Positions 53,976 through 62,807 of a stretch of 64,000 nt of DNA are shown one piece after another (positions within the stretch are counted from its first letter, which is position 1; every line of letters starts with the position of its first letter). This DNA comes from Streptomyces endophytica (lineage in GTDB: Bacteria > Actinomycetota > Actinomycetes > Streptomycetales > Streptomycetaceae). A model generated the notes under the pieces. The model was not told the origin of the DNA and made no database searches. It saw only the letters and a program-made list of their open reading frames with translations. The position numbers were made by a program, and so were the translations under genes. Location: assembly GCF_026153355.1 (NCBI RefSeq), contig NZ_CP110636.1, positions 4,836,001-4,900,000 of the forward strand. The letters are read 5' to 3'.

Positions 53976-55340
53976 TCAGCCGACCAGATGGTCGAGGAAC
54001 CAGTCCCGGGCGAGTTCCGAGACCTGGTCCAGGGCGCCGTGCTCCTCGAAGAGGTGGGTGGCGCCGGGCACGACGTCGAGGCGGGTCTCGCAGCGCAGGG
54101 CGGATTCCGCCTCGCGGTTGAGGTCGAGGACCAGCGGGTCGTTGCCGCCGACGATGAGCAGGGTCGGAGCGCGGACGCCGGCCAGCAGCGGCCCGGCGAG
54201 GTCCGGGCGGCCGCCGCGGGAGACCACGGCGCCGATGTCCGCACTCGGGGAGGCGGCGGCCCGTAGCGCGGCGGCCGCCCCGGTGCTCGCGCCGAAGTAG
54301 CCGATGGGCACGGGAACGCGGCCGCGCAGCCACTCGGTGGCGTCGGTCAGCCGCTCGGCCAGCGTCTCGATGGCGAAGACGTTCGCCCGGTTGGCCTCCT
54401 CCGCCGGTGTGAGCAGATCGAAGAGCAGGGTGCCCAGACCCGCCCGGTTGAGGGCGGTGGCGACCAGGCGGTTACGGGGGCTGTGCCGGCTGCTGCCCGA
54501 GCCGTGGGCGAACATCACGACCGCCTTGGCGCCCGCCGGCAAGGTCAGATCGCCGGCCAGCCGGACCCCGGCGGCGTCGATGGCCACCTCCTCCTCGACG
54601 TCCACGTCCGCCACGGGGGCCGCACCCTCCTCCGGGCCCAGGTCGTCCCCCGCGCCCGGATTCCCGTCGGCGGTCGTGCCGCCACCCGTACCGGACCGCG
54701 CGGCGGCCTGCGCCAGCAGCGAGACCACTTCGTCGTCGGGGGTCTGGGAGAAGTCCTGGTACCACTCGCCCACGGCGGAGAACCCGAACGGCGTGGAGAG
54801 ACAGACGAATTCATCGGCGCTGCCGCGGAGCCGATCGGCCGCGTCCGGAGGCGCCACCGGCACGGCCAGCACCACCCGGGCCGCGCCCTGCGCCCGTACC
54901 ACCTCGCAGGCGGCGGCCGCCGTGGAGCCGGTGGCGATGCCGTCGTCCACCAGGATCGCGGTCCGCCCCTCAAGGGACAGCCGGGGGCGTCCGGCGCGGA
55001 ACTTCTCCGCCTGGCGCACCAGTTCCGCCTCCTCGGTGCGCTCGACGGACGCCAGGTCCGCCTGGCCGAGGTGGCCGCGGCGGACGATGTCGTCGCTGAT
55101 CACCCGCACGCCGCCCTCACCGATGGCACCGAATCCCAGCTCCCGCTGGTACGGGACGCCGAGCTTGCGGACCACGATCACATCGAGCGGCGCGTTCAGC
55201 GCCCGCGCCACCTGGAAGGCCACCGGAACCCCGCCCCGCGGCAGACCCAGCACCACGGGCTCTTCCTCCGCCAGCTGCGTCAGCGCTTCGGCAAGGCGCT
55301 GACCTGCGTCGACGCGGTCGGTGAACAGCACGATGCGCAC
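53976..55340 (-). CDS. Phosphoribosyltransferase / alpha/beta-hydrolase fusion
   Basis: 454 residues. Residues about 1-215 are a phosphoribosyltransferase-like domain with VVLGLPRGGVPVAFQVARAL and the PRPP loop TAILVDDGIATGSTAAAA. After a linker, residues about 250-454 form a dienelactone-hydrolase-like domain: VVMFAHGSGSSRHSPRN, nucleophile GYFGASTGAAAALRAA, acid in VGGNDPLVL, His in PGATHLFEE. The arrangement resembles M. tuberculosis Rv0571c of the dormancy regulon. The reaction is unknown. Start is GTG at 55340. Confidence 0.88.
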   Translation of the reverse strand: MRIVLFTDRVDAGQRLAEALTQLAEEEPVVLGLPRGGVPVAFQVARALNAPLDVIVVRKLGVPYQRELGFGAIGEGGVRVISDDIVRRGHLGQADLASVERTEEAELVRQAEKFRAGRPRLSLEGRTAILVDDGIATGSTAAAACEVVRAQGAARVVLAVPVAPPDAADRLRGSADEFVCLSTPFGFSAVGEWYQDFSQTPDDEVVSLLAQAAARSGTGGGTTADGNPGAGDDLGPEEGAAPVADVDVEEEVAIDAAGVRLAGDLTLPAGAKAVVMFAHGSGSSRHSPRNRLVATALNRAGLGTLLFDLLTPAEEANRANVFAIETLAERLTDATEWLRGRVPVPIGYFGASTGAAAALRAAASPSADIGAVVSRGGRPDLAGPLLAGVRAPTLLIVGGNDPLVLDLNREAESALRCETRLDVVPGATHLFEEHGALDQVSELARDWFLDHLVG

Positions 55341-55472
55341 CCCCTGCCCAGGGGACGGATGTCACGTCCATACCTGTCTCGGACCCCGTACACCTGTCTC
55401 CGACGTAACCGCAAGTGGGGGGCGGACGCAAGTCGGGCCGGCCGCCGTCGGCAGTACACCGCCGACCGTGGT

Positions 55473-55486
55473 TACCGTCGTGCACA
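55473..55486 (+). promoter_or_regulatory. -10 box (TACCGT) of a probable leaderless transcript
   Basis: TACCGT at 55473-55478 ends 7 nt before the ATG of the HAD gene, with no ribosome-binding site between. Confidence 0.4.
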
Positions 55487-56334
55487 TGGAACACATCCGG
55501 GCGGTGCTGATCGATATCGACGGGGTGCTCACGGTGTCCTGGAAGGCCCTGCCGGGCGCCGTCGAGGCCATGGAACGGTTGCGCGCCGCGGACCTTCCGC
55601 TGGCGCTGGTCACCAACACCACCTCGCGCACCCGCGCGGAGATCGCCCGGCGACTGACCGGGGAGGGGTTCCCGGTCAGCGCCGACGACATCCTCACCGC
55701 ACCCGCGGTCACCGCCGCCTACCTGCGAGAACACCATCCCGGCGCACGCTGTCTGCTGATCAACAGCGGCGACGTCCGGGCCGATCTGGAGGGCGTCGAC
55801 CTCGTGTCGGAGCCGGACGGGCCGGAGCCGGACGGGCCGGAGTCGGACCGGCCGGAGCGGGACCGGCCGAAGACGGACACCGGGGCGGCGCCGGAGGTGG
55901 TGGTCTTCGGTGGGGCGGGCGAGGAATTCGGCTATACGGCGCTGAATACGGCGTTCCGGCATCTGCAGTCCGGTGCCCGGCTCATCGCCATGCACCGCAA
56001 TCTGTACTGGCGCACGGCACAGGGGCTGGACCTGGACACCGGCGCCTTCCTCCTGGGGCTGGAACGGGCCGCGCGGGTCGAGGCCGTGGTCACCGGAAAG
56101 CCGTCCGCGGCCTTCTTCGGCGCCGCACTGGCGCATCTGGGCACGTCCGCCTCCGACACGCTGATGGTGGGCGACGACGTCGAGTCCGACGTACTGGCGG
56201 CCCAGCGCTGCGGGATCACCGGTGTGCTGGTCAGGACCGGCAAGTACCAGACCGAGGCCGTCGAGGCGGCCGACGGGACCCCGGACCGGGTCATCGACGC
56301 GTTCGCCGATCTGCCGGAGCTGCTGGGCCGCTGA
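55486..56334 (+). CDS. HAD-IIA family hydrolase (LHPP/NagD-type)
   Basis: 282 residues. Motif I is AVLIDIDGVLTVSW, motif II VTNTTSRTRAEIARRL, then VVTGKPSAAFFGAALAHL, and the acidic motif IV is MVGDDVESDVLAAQ. This is the HAD-IIA class, which includes NagD and the phosphohistidine phosphatase LHPP. An unusual acidic/Pro insertion (SEPDGPEPDGPESDRPERDR, about residues 107-126) lies in the cap domain. Confidence 0.88.
   Translation: MEHIRAVLIDIDGVLTVSWKALPGAVEAMERLRAADLPLALVTNTTSRTRAEIARRLTGEGFPVSADDILTAPAVTAAYLREHHPGARCLLINSGDVRADLEGVDLVSEPDGPEPDGPESDRPERDRPKTDTGAAPEVVVFGGAGEEFGYTALNTAFRHLQSGARLIAMHRNLYWRTAQGLDLDTGAFLLGLERAARVEAVVTGKPSAAFFGAALAHLGTSASDTLMVGDDVESDVLAAQRCGITGVLVRTGKYQTEAVEAADGTPDRVIDAFADLPELLGR
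55807..55870 (+). repeat. 15-bp tandem repeat inside the HAD gene
   Basis: About four copies of a unit close to GAGCCGGACGGGCCG encode repeated EPDGP/ESDRP pentapeptides. They are in frame and lie in the cap region. Confidence 0.7.
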
Positions 56335-57055
56335 GGAGCGCGGCGATGTCCGTCGCCGTCCAGTGGCCGCGCGCGCCCGGGCAGCCCGCCAGATAGTCGG
56401 CGGCGCGGCGCGCGCTCCACCCGTGGGAGGCGATGATCCCGGCCGCGATGTGGCGCAGATAGGCCGCGGACGGCGGGTTCAGGTCGACGGTGCCGTCGTC
56501 ACTGCGCCAGGGGGCCGTGAAGGTCAGCACCGGCAGCCCGTCCAGCCGCCCGGCACACACCAGGGTTTCGTAGCGGCCCGGGCCGATCCGCGCCCTTCCC
56601 GCCCGCAGCGCCTCGGTGAGGTCGAGCGCGCCGCCCGGTTCGCGGTACATCTCCTGGGCGGCGATGTCGGAGAACTGCTCGGCGGTCAGGAGGTAGAGCC
56701 GCGCGGGGAGTTCGGGGGCCCGGCCGTCGTCGCCGTGCGGGGGCCGCGGGGCGCGGTGGTCGGGGTCGTAGAAGGCGCGGCCGCCGGTCCACACCTGCGA
56801 GGTGGTGGCGAAGTACATCCGGCCGGGCAGCATGACCGGCTCGGTACGGGCGGGCGGGCGCGGGTCCCGGCAGCCGGGATAGCTGCGCAGCCCGCCGGTC
56901 GGGCGGCCGCCGGCCAGGTAGTACGTCAGCCGGTCGAGGTGCATGTTGGAGCCGTAGGCGGCGTACCACAGGTGACACGCCCCGTCCGGACGGCACGGAT
57001 GGCATGCGCCGTCCGGACGGGCGGTGGCGTCGTCGAGGCGTCGGGGCCTGGTCAC
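56291..57055 (-). CDS. Gamma-glutamylcyclotransferase-like (AYGSN) protein
   Basis: 254 residues. LWYAAYGSNMHLDRLTYYLA (residues about 29-48) is the YGSN glycine-rich loop of the GGCT/AIG2 fold. GRMYFATTSQVWTGGRAF and ARLYLLTAEQFSDIAAQEMY follow. Some members are labelled histone deacetylase by mistake. Its 3-prime end overlaps the HAD gene by 44 bp. The start is uncertain: the first 28 residues are Pro/Arg/Cys-rich with a repeated PDGACH. Confidence 0.75.
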   Translation of the reverse strand: MTRPRRLDDATARPDGACHPCRPDGACHLWYAAYGSNMHLDRLTYYLAGGRPTGGLRSYPGCRDPRPPARTEPVMLPGRMYFATTSQVWTGGRAFYDPDHRAPRPPHGDDGRAPELPARLYLLTAEQFSDIAAQEMYREPGGALDLTEALRAGRARIGPGRYETLVCAGRLDGLPVLTFTAPWRSDDGTVDLNPPSAAYLRHIAAGIIASHGWSARRAADYLAGCPGARGHWTATDIAALLSGPAAPADRRTRR

Positions 57056-57235
57056 GTCTTCACGCTACGCGCAGGACGTGGCGTCGTGCGTGCGCCGCCG
57101 TCGTGCGTGCGCCCGGGGCCGGAAATGGCCTGACCCGGACGGGTCGGCGAAAGGAGGGCGGCGGCGCGGGTTTTGCGCGGTATCGGCTGGAGAAGCGCAC
57201 TGGACGGACAGGGTCGCCCGAAGGACGGAGGCAGT

Positions 57236-58324
57236 GTGCCGGACACCGCGGCAGGAACCGGAACGGACGGGGCAGCACGGAGGACAACGGAGGTACCGGG
57301 GAGGGCGGCGGGCGTCGGTCGCCGGGGGATGCTCGCGGCGTCCGCGGCGGCCGGCCTCACGCTGCTCACCGGCTGCGGGGAGGAGCCGTCCCCCGGCCGC
57401 TCGGACGCCAAGCCCGCCCCCCGGCCCTCGCACACCTCGCCCACCCCTTCCAGCACACCCGGCTCATCCGGCCCGCACGGTTCCCCCGCCCCGGCCCGGA
57501 CACCCCACCGCCCGCACCGGCCCCGGCCAGAACTCCCCCGAGGAGGACGGGAGTTGTTCCCGCGGTACCGGATGGTCGGCTTCTGCGGCCTGCCCGGTGC
57601 GGCGGCGCTCGGCCGGCTCGGGACCGGGGACCCGGCGGAGCGCGCCGACGAGATCGAGAAGACGGCCCGCCGGTTCGCGGCGGGGCGCGAACCGCTGCCC
57701 GTACTGGAGCTGCTGGCCGTGGTCGCCAACTCCACCCCCGGCCCGGACGGCACCTACCGTTCCCGGACGCCCGCCGCGACGATCGCCCGCTTCCACCGGC
57801 TGGCGCGCCGCCGGCGGGCGATGCTGCTGCTGAACGTCCAGCCCGGGCGGGCGGCGGTGCTCGACGAGGTCAAGGCGCTGCGGGAGTGGCTGGTCCACCC
57901 GGACGTGGGGGTGGCGCTGGACCCCGAGTGGGAGATGGGCCCCGGCCAGGTGCCGGGTGACTCCTTCGGCCGGACCGACGGCCACGAGCTGACCTCGGTG
58001 GCCCGCTATCTGTCGGGGCTGGTCGAGGCGCACGATCTGCCGGAGAAACCGCTGGTCTTCCATCAGGTCGCCACCTCCGTCGTACGGGAGCAGTCGGCGC
58101 TGCGGCCGCAGCCGGGCGTGGCGCTGGTCAAGAGCGCCGACGGCATCGGCTCACCGGGGCTCAAACGCGGTACCTGGAGGCGGCTGGTGCGCGAACTGCC
58201 GGACGGGCTGCACACCGGGTTCAAGCTCTTCTACGAGGAGGACGCGCAGGGCGGCGGCCGCCTGATGACGCCGAAGGAGGTGCTGGCGCTCAGGCCGCAG
58301 CCGGAGTACGTGATGTACGAGTGA
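57236..58324 (+). CDS. Secreted lipoprotein of unknown function
   Basis: 362 residues. The signal region ends in [19 protein letters not shown], with the lipidated Cys in the LTGC lipobox. A Pro/Ser/Thr linker then leads to a folded domain from about residue 110 ([63 protein letters not shown]-free). The conserved-looking acidic block LDPEWEM and the final PEYVMYE suggest a TIM-barrel-like enzyme, but no family is certain. GGAGG lies 4 nt before the GTG. Confidence 0.75.
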   Translation: MPDTAAGTGTDGAARRTTEVPGRAAGVGRRGMLAASAAAGLTLLTGCGEEPSPGRSDAKPAPRPSHTSPTPSSTPGSSGPHGSPAPARTPHRPHRPRPELPRGGRELFPRYRMVGFCGLPGAAALGRLGTGDPAERADEIEKTARRFAAGREPLPVLELLAVVANSTPGPDGTYRSRTPAATIARFHRLARRRRAMLLLNVQPGRAAVLDEVKALREWLVHPDVGVALDPEWEMGPGQVPGDSFGRTDGHELTSVARYLSGLVEAHDLPEKPLVFHQVATSVVREQSALRPQPGVALVKSADGIGSPGLKRGTWRRLVRELPDGLHTGFKLFYEEDAQGGGRLMTPKEVLALRPQPEYVMYE

Positions 58325-58390
58325 GGAGGCCGTCCACGAACCGGACGGGCACCCAGGTACCGGGCCGGTCCGCCCGGGGCCGCGGGTGTC

Positions 58391-58408
58391 CCGGGCGCCG
58401 GCGCCCGG
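58391..58408. terminator. 18-bp perfect GC palindrome after the lipoprotein gene
   Basis: CCGGGCGCCGGCGCCCGG is fully self-complementary and sits 67 bp after the stop, upstream of the DNA ligase. A terminator role is plausible but unproven. Confidence 0.35.
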
Positions 58409-58503
58409 CTCCGCGGGAGGTGCGGGTCGGAAACTGCTTGTGCGTGCGGCCACTTCACGGCGGCCCACCTGCGCCGCGGGCCGTCCGGAGGCACCATGGC
58501 CCT

Positions 58504-60051
58504 ATGTTGCTGGCCGCTCTCGCGCAGGTGTCAGGGGAGGTGGCCGCGACCTCGGCGCGGTCGCGGAAGATCGCGCTGCTGGCCGGGCTGTTCCGGGCCG
58601 CGGCGCCGGAGGACGTCCCGGTGGTCATCCCGTATCTGGCCGGGAGGCTGCCCCAGGGGCGGATCGGGGTCGGCTGGAGCGTGCTGCGCGAGCCGGTGCC
58701 GGCGGCGGACCGCGCCACGCTGACCGTACGGGAGGCGGACGCGGCGCTGACCGGGCTGGCCGGGGTCGCCGGGGCCGGGGCGCAGGCGGAACGGCGCCGG
58801 CGGGTGCGGGAGCTGCTGGGCGCGGCGACCGCCGAGGAGCAGCGGTTCCTGGTCGGGCTGCTCACCGGCGAGGTGCGCCAGGGCGCGCTGGACGCCCTCG
58901 CGGCCGAGGGGCTGGCGGCGGCGACCGAGGTGCCCGCCGGGGACGTCCGCCGGGCGGTGATGCTCGCGGGCTCGCTGCCGGACGTGGCCCGGGCGCTGCT
59001 CGCGGAGGGGCCGGCGGCGCTGACCCGCTTCCGGCTGACCGTCGGCCGGCCGGTCGGGCCGATGCTGGCGCACAGCGCGAAGTCCGTGGCCGAGGCCATC
59101 GACCGACTGGGGGCCTGCGCCGTGGAGGAGAAGCTCGACGGCATCCGCGTGCAGGTGCACCGGGACGGCCCGGACGTACGGATCTACACCCGCACGCTGG
59201 ACGAGGTCACCGGCCGGCTGCCCGAGGTGACCGCCGCCGCCAAGGAGCTGCCGGCCGGTCGCTTCATCCTCGACGGCGAGGTGATCGCCCTCGGCCCGGA
59301 CGGCCGTCCGGTGCCGTTCCAGCAGGTCGCCGGCCGGTTCGGGTCGCGGGTCGATGTCGCCGCCGCGCGGGCCGCGCTGCCGCTCTCCGCGGTCTTCTTC
59401 GACGTCCTGGCGGTGGACGGCCGGGAACTGCTGGAACTGCCGGGCGCCCGGCGGCATGCGGAGCTGGCGCGGCTGGTGCCGGAGCCGATGCGGGTGCGGC
59501 GCCGGGTGGTCGAGGACCCGGCCGATCCCGCGGCCCGCGCGGCCGCCGAGGAGTTCTGGACCCGGACGCTCGACCGCGGCCACGAGGGCGTGCTGGTCAA
59601 GGCGCTCGACGCCCCCTACAGCGCGGGCCGCCGGGGCGCCGCCTGGCTGAAGGTGAAGCCGGTGCACACCCTCGACCTGGTGGTGCTCGCGGCCGAGTGG
59701 GGGCACGGCCGGCGCACCGGGAAGCTGTCCAACCTCCACCTGGGCGCCCGCGACCCGGACGGCGGGTTCGTGATGCTCGGCAAGACCTTCAAGGGGCTCA
59801 CCGACGCCGTCCTGAGCTGGCAGACCGAGCGGCTGCGGGAGCTCGCGGTGTCCGACGACGGATACGTGGTGACCGTGCGGCCGGAACTGGTCGTGGAGAT
59901 CGCCTACGACGGGTTGCAGACGTCCTCGCGCTACCCGGCGGGGGTGACGCTGCGGTTCGCGCGCGTGCTGCGCTACCGGGAGGACAAGACGGCCGCGGAG
60001 GCGGACACGGTGGGCACCGTCCTCGCCGCGCGTCCCGGCGGGCAGGCGTAG
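58504..60051 (+). CDS. ATP-dependent DNA ligase
   Basis: 515 residues. N-terminal helical domain to about 180, then the adenylation domain with the nucleotidyl-lysine in [19 protein letters not shown], later motifs [14 protein letters not shown] and [20 protein letters not shown], and the OB-fold end ([34 protein letters not shown]). It corresponds to the LigB-type enzymes of actinobacteria (compare M. tuberculosis LigB, about 507 residues), separate from the NAD-dependent LigA. A Nudix gene follows after 3 bp. Confidence 0.93.
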   Translation: MLLAALAQVSGEVAATSARSRKIALLAGLFRAAAPEDVPVVIPYLAGRLPQGRIGVGWSVLREPVPAADRATLTVREADAALTGLAGVAGAGAQAERRRRVRELLGAATAEEQRFLVGLLTGEVRQGALDALAAEGLAAATEVPAGDVRRAVMLAGSLPDVARALLAEGPAALTRFRLTVGRPVGPMLAHSAKSVAEAIDRLGACAVEEKLDGIRVQVHRDGPDVRIYTRTLDEVTGRLPEVTAAAKELPAGRFILDGEVIALGPDGRPVPFQQVAGRFGSRVDVAAARAALPLSAVFFDVLAVDGRELLELPGARRHAELARLVPEPMRVRRRVVEDPADPAARAAAEEFWTRTLDRGHEGVLVKALDAPYSAGRRGAAWLKVKPVHTLDLVVLAAEWGHGRRTGKLSNLHLGARDPDGGFVMLGKTFKGLTDAVLSWQTERLRELAVSDDGYVVTVRPELVVEIAYDGLQTSSRYPAGVTLRFARVLRYREDKTAAEADTVGTVLAARPGGQA

Positions 60052-60054
60052 GCC

Positions 60055-60527
60055 GTGGCGGCGCGGCGCAGCGCCGGGCTGCTGCTGTACCGGGGCGGCG
60101 GGACCGGGGTCGAGGTGCTGCTGGCGCACATGGGCGGACCGCTATGGGCCCGGCGGGACGCGGGCGCCTGGACCGTGCCCAAGGGGAGTACCTGCCGCCC
60201 GAGGAGCCGTGGGCCGCCGCCCGGCGGGAGTTCGAGGAGGAGCTCGGGGTGCCGCCGCCCGACGGCCCCTGCGTGCCGCTGGGGGAGACCCGCCAGGCCG
60301 GCGGCAAGGTGGTGACCGTGTGGGCCGTCGAGGGCGATCTCGACCCGGAACGGATCGTGCCCGGCACCTTCACCATGGAATGGCCGCGTGGCTCCGGCAC
60401 GGTCCGCAGCTTCCCGGAGATCGACCGGGTGGCGTGGTTCTCCCCGGAGGAGGCGCACGGGCGGCTGGTGACGGGCCAGCGGGTGTTCCTGGAACGCCTC
60501 GCCGACCGGCTCACGGCCGGCGACTGA
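60055..60527 (+). pseudogene. Nudix hydrolase, one frameshift
   Basis: Begins VAARRSAGLLLYRGGGTGVE and continues WTVPKG; at 60183-60186 one G is missing, after which the protein goes on EYLPPEEPWAAARREFEEEL. The Nudix box REFEEELGVP is intact. Restored, it is 158 codons (157 residues), a normal size. It lies 3 bp after the ligase stop, so it is probably co-transcribed. Such pairs suggest clearing of damaged nucleotides alongside repair. Confidence 0.85.
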
Positions 60528-60551
60528 CCTCCGGGCCCGCGGAGTGCGCCC

Positions 60552-60579
60552 GGCACCCGGCCGGAACCGGCCGGGTGCC
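60552..60579 (+). terminator. 13-bp stem hairpin after the Nudix gene
   Basis: GGCACCCGGCCGG (60552-60564) pairs with CCGGCCGGGTGCC (60567-60579) with a 2-nt loop as written. GGCCGGAACCGGCC is repeated just after it (about 60583-60597). It ends the ligase/Nudix unit. Confidence 0.65.
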
Positions 60580-60773
60580 CCCTGGCCGGAACCGGCCGCC
60601 GGGCCGCCGTGGACCGCGCCCCGCGCTCCCCGCCTTCACCACCTGTGCACACGCCAGGCCCTCTGTCGCCCTGGACACCCTGTGCCCGGACCGGCAGTCT
60701 GACGGCGGGGCCTGGGGGAGGCCCGGAACGGCGGGCTCCGGCAACGGGGTCATGAGCATGCCGCGGGGGCCGC

Positions 60774-61787
60774 ATGTTGCGCATCCACTTCGAGGACCGG
60801 GACGTCGCGCGGGTGCAGATCGCCGCGGAACCCGATCCCCTCTGGGAGACGGTGCTGGCGATGCACCAGCTGGTGCCGGCCGGTCCCACGGTGCCGGTGT
60901 ACGCGGCCTGGCGGGCCCGGGCCCGGCGCGAACTGGACGCACGCGGGCTGGCCCGGGCCGCCCGGCTGATCAGCGCCCTGGCCCCGGCCGGCGCCCGCTA
61001 CTTCCCGGACTTCCTCACCCCCGACGCGGCCCGCGACGGGCTCGCGGCGGGTCTGGCGGCGCTCCGCGACACCCCCGCCGAGCGGCTGCTCGCGGAGGCC
61101 GCCCGGGCCGCGCTGCCGGCCCGGCTGCCGCGCTGGACCGGCGCGCTGGCCGCGGGCAGCCGGCAGCCGCTGGACGAACTGGCCACCGCCCTGAAGGAGG
61201 TGCACCGTGCGGTGGTCGCGCCCGACTGGACGCAGGTGGCCGCCACGGTCGGCTGCGACCGCGGCGCCCGGACCGGCGCGTTCTGCCGCGGCGGAGTGGA
61301 GGGCATGCTCAACTCCCTGCTCCCGTCCGCGCGTTGGGACCCACCGGTGCTGTCCGTGGACTATCCGTACGAGCGCGAGCTGTATCTGCGCGGCCGCGGG
61401 CTGCGGCTGATCCCGTCCCACTTCTGCTGGCGCCGGCCCATCGCGCTCGCCGACCCCGGGCTGCCGCCGGTCCTCGTCCACCCGGTGGAACACCCCACCT
61501 CCTGGGTGCCGGCCGCGACCCGCAGCTGCCGCCCGGAGGCCCTGTCCGCCCTGCTCGGCCGGACCCGGGCCCGGATCCTCGCCGCCCTCGACGCGCCCGC
61601 CACCACCGGTGAACTGGCCCGCCGGCTACGGGTCTCCGCGCCGTCGGCCAGCGAGCACGTCAGCGCGCTGCGCGAGGCCAACCTGGCCCGCAGCCGGCGC
61701 GACGGCGGCTGCGTCGTCCATGCCCTCACCCCGCTCGGCAGCGCGCTGCTGCGCGGCGAGCTCGCACCGGCCCGCCTGCCGGAGTGA
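60774..61787 (+). CDS. ArsR-type winged-helix regulator with DUF5937-like N-terminal domain
   Basis: 337 residues. The long N-terminal part (MLRIHFEDRDVARVQIAAEP, then LWETVLAMHQLVPAG) matches the DUF5937-type proteins seen in Streptomyces. The C-terminal winged helix at about 265-325 has ILAALDAPATTGELARRLRV and SAPSASEHVSALREANLARS. A small-molecule-binding domain joined to a DNA-binding domain implies a transcription regulator; its target is not clear. Confidence 0.85.
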   Translation: MLRIHFEDRDVARVQIAAEPDPLWETVLAMHQLVPAGPTVPVYAAWRARARRELDARGLARAARLISALAPAGARYFPDFLTPDAARDGLAAGLAALRDTPAERLLAEAARAALPARLPRWTGALAAGSRQPLDELATALKEVHRAVVAPDWTQVAATVGCDRGARTGAFCRGGVEGMLNSLLPSARWDPPVLSVDYPYERELYLRGRGLRLIPSHFCWRRPIALADPGLPPVLVHPVEHPTSWVPAATRSCRPEALSALLGRTRARILAALDAPATTGELARRLRVSAPSASEHVSALREANLARSRRDGGCVVHALTPLGSALLRGELAPARLPE

Positions 61788-61801
61788 GGGCCCCACACCT
61801 C

Positions 61802-62794
61802 TTACGGGCAGACCTGGATCTTGCGGCCCTGCCCGGCCCGGAACCGGCCGAGCGCCTCGGCGTAGTCCCCCAGGGGGAGGCGGTCGCTGATGAAGACCTC
61901 CGGGTCGAGGACGCCCGCCGCGAAGAGTTCCGCGGCGCGTTCGTAGCTGTGCAGGACGGCCATCGAGCCGGTGATGGTGATCTCCTGGTTGTAGATCCGG
62001 TACGGCTCGATGACGGCGCGGGCGGCGTAGTCGGCCACGCCGAACTGGAGGAACGTGCCGCCCTTGCCGACCCGGCCGAGCGCGTCCTGGATGGCGCGTT
62101 CGTTGCCGGTGGCGTCGATGACCACGTCCCAGCCGCGCGGCCGGTCCAGTTCGTCGGCGGAGCCGGCGGCGTTGCTGCAGCCCAGCGTGCGGGCGGTGGC
62201 CAGCCGCTCGGGGTTGATGTCGACGACGTCCACGCCGGCCGCACCGGTCCGCTTGGCCAGCTCCAGCATCATCAGGCCCATCGTGCCCGACCCGTAGATC
62301 AGCACCTGGGTGCCCAGTTGCTGGGAGCGCAGGATGTCGTAGCCGCGGACCGCGCAGGACAGCGGCTCGATCAGGGCCGCGTCCTCGGTGCGGACGTGGT
62401 CGGGCAGCTTGACGCAGTTCGCGACCGGGGCCACGGCGAACTCGGCGGCCCCGCCGGCCGTGGTCACCCCGATCGCGGCCCAGCGCTCGCAGAGGTTGCT
62501 GCGGCCGATCCGGCAGTAGTGGCACTCGTGGCAGTACAGGGAGGGGTCGACGGCCACCCGGTCGCCCTCGGCGAGCTCGGTGACCGCGCCGCCGACGGCG
62601 ACGACCGTACCGGCGAACTCGTGCCCCGGGACGACCGGCAGGGTGGGGGCGAACTCGCCCTGGAGGATGTGCAGATCGGTGCCGCACAGCCCGCAGGCGG
62701 CGACCGAGACCACGACCTCGCGGGGCCCGGGGGTGGGGTCGTCGACGGTGGTGACCTCGACCTTGCCGGGCGCGCTGATCACTGCGGCCTTCAT
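61802..62794 (-). CDS. Zinc-dependent polyol/alcohol dehydrogenase
   Basis: 330 residues, medium-chain dehydrogenase. Catalytic zinc region AACGLCGTDLHILQGEF and PGHEFAGTVVAVG; structural zinc cysteines in CHECHYCRIGRSNLC. Rossmann loop VLIYGSGTMGLMMLELAKRT. It resembles sorbitol/threonine-type dehydrogenases. It lies 13 bp after a sugar ABC permease gene on the same strand, so a sugar alcohol is the probable substrate. Confidence 0.9.
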   Translation of the reverse strand: MKAAVISAPGKVEVTTVDDPTPGPREVVVSVAACGLCGTDLHILQGEFAPTLPVVPGHEFAGTVVAVGGAVTELAEGDRVAVDPSLYCHECHYCRIGRSNLCERWAAIGVTTAGGAAEFAVAPVANCVKLPDHVRTEDAALIEPLSCAVRGYDILRSQQLGTQVLIYGSGTMGLMMLELAKRTGAAGVDVVDINPERLATARTLGCSNAAGSADELDRPRGWDVVIDATGNERAIQDALGRVGKGGTFLQFGVADYAARAVIEPYRIYNQEITITGSMAVLHSYERAAELFAAGVLDPEVFISDRLPLGDYAEALGRFRAGQGRKIQVCP

Positions 62795-62807
62795 TTCACG
62801 TTTCCCT

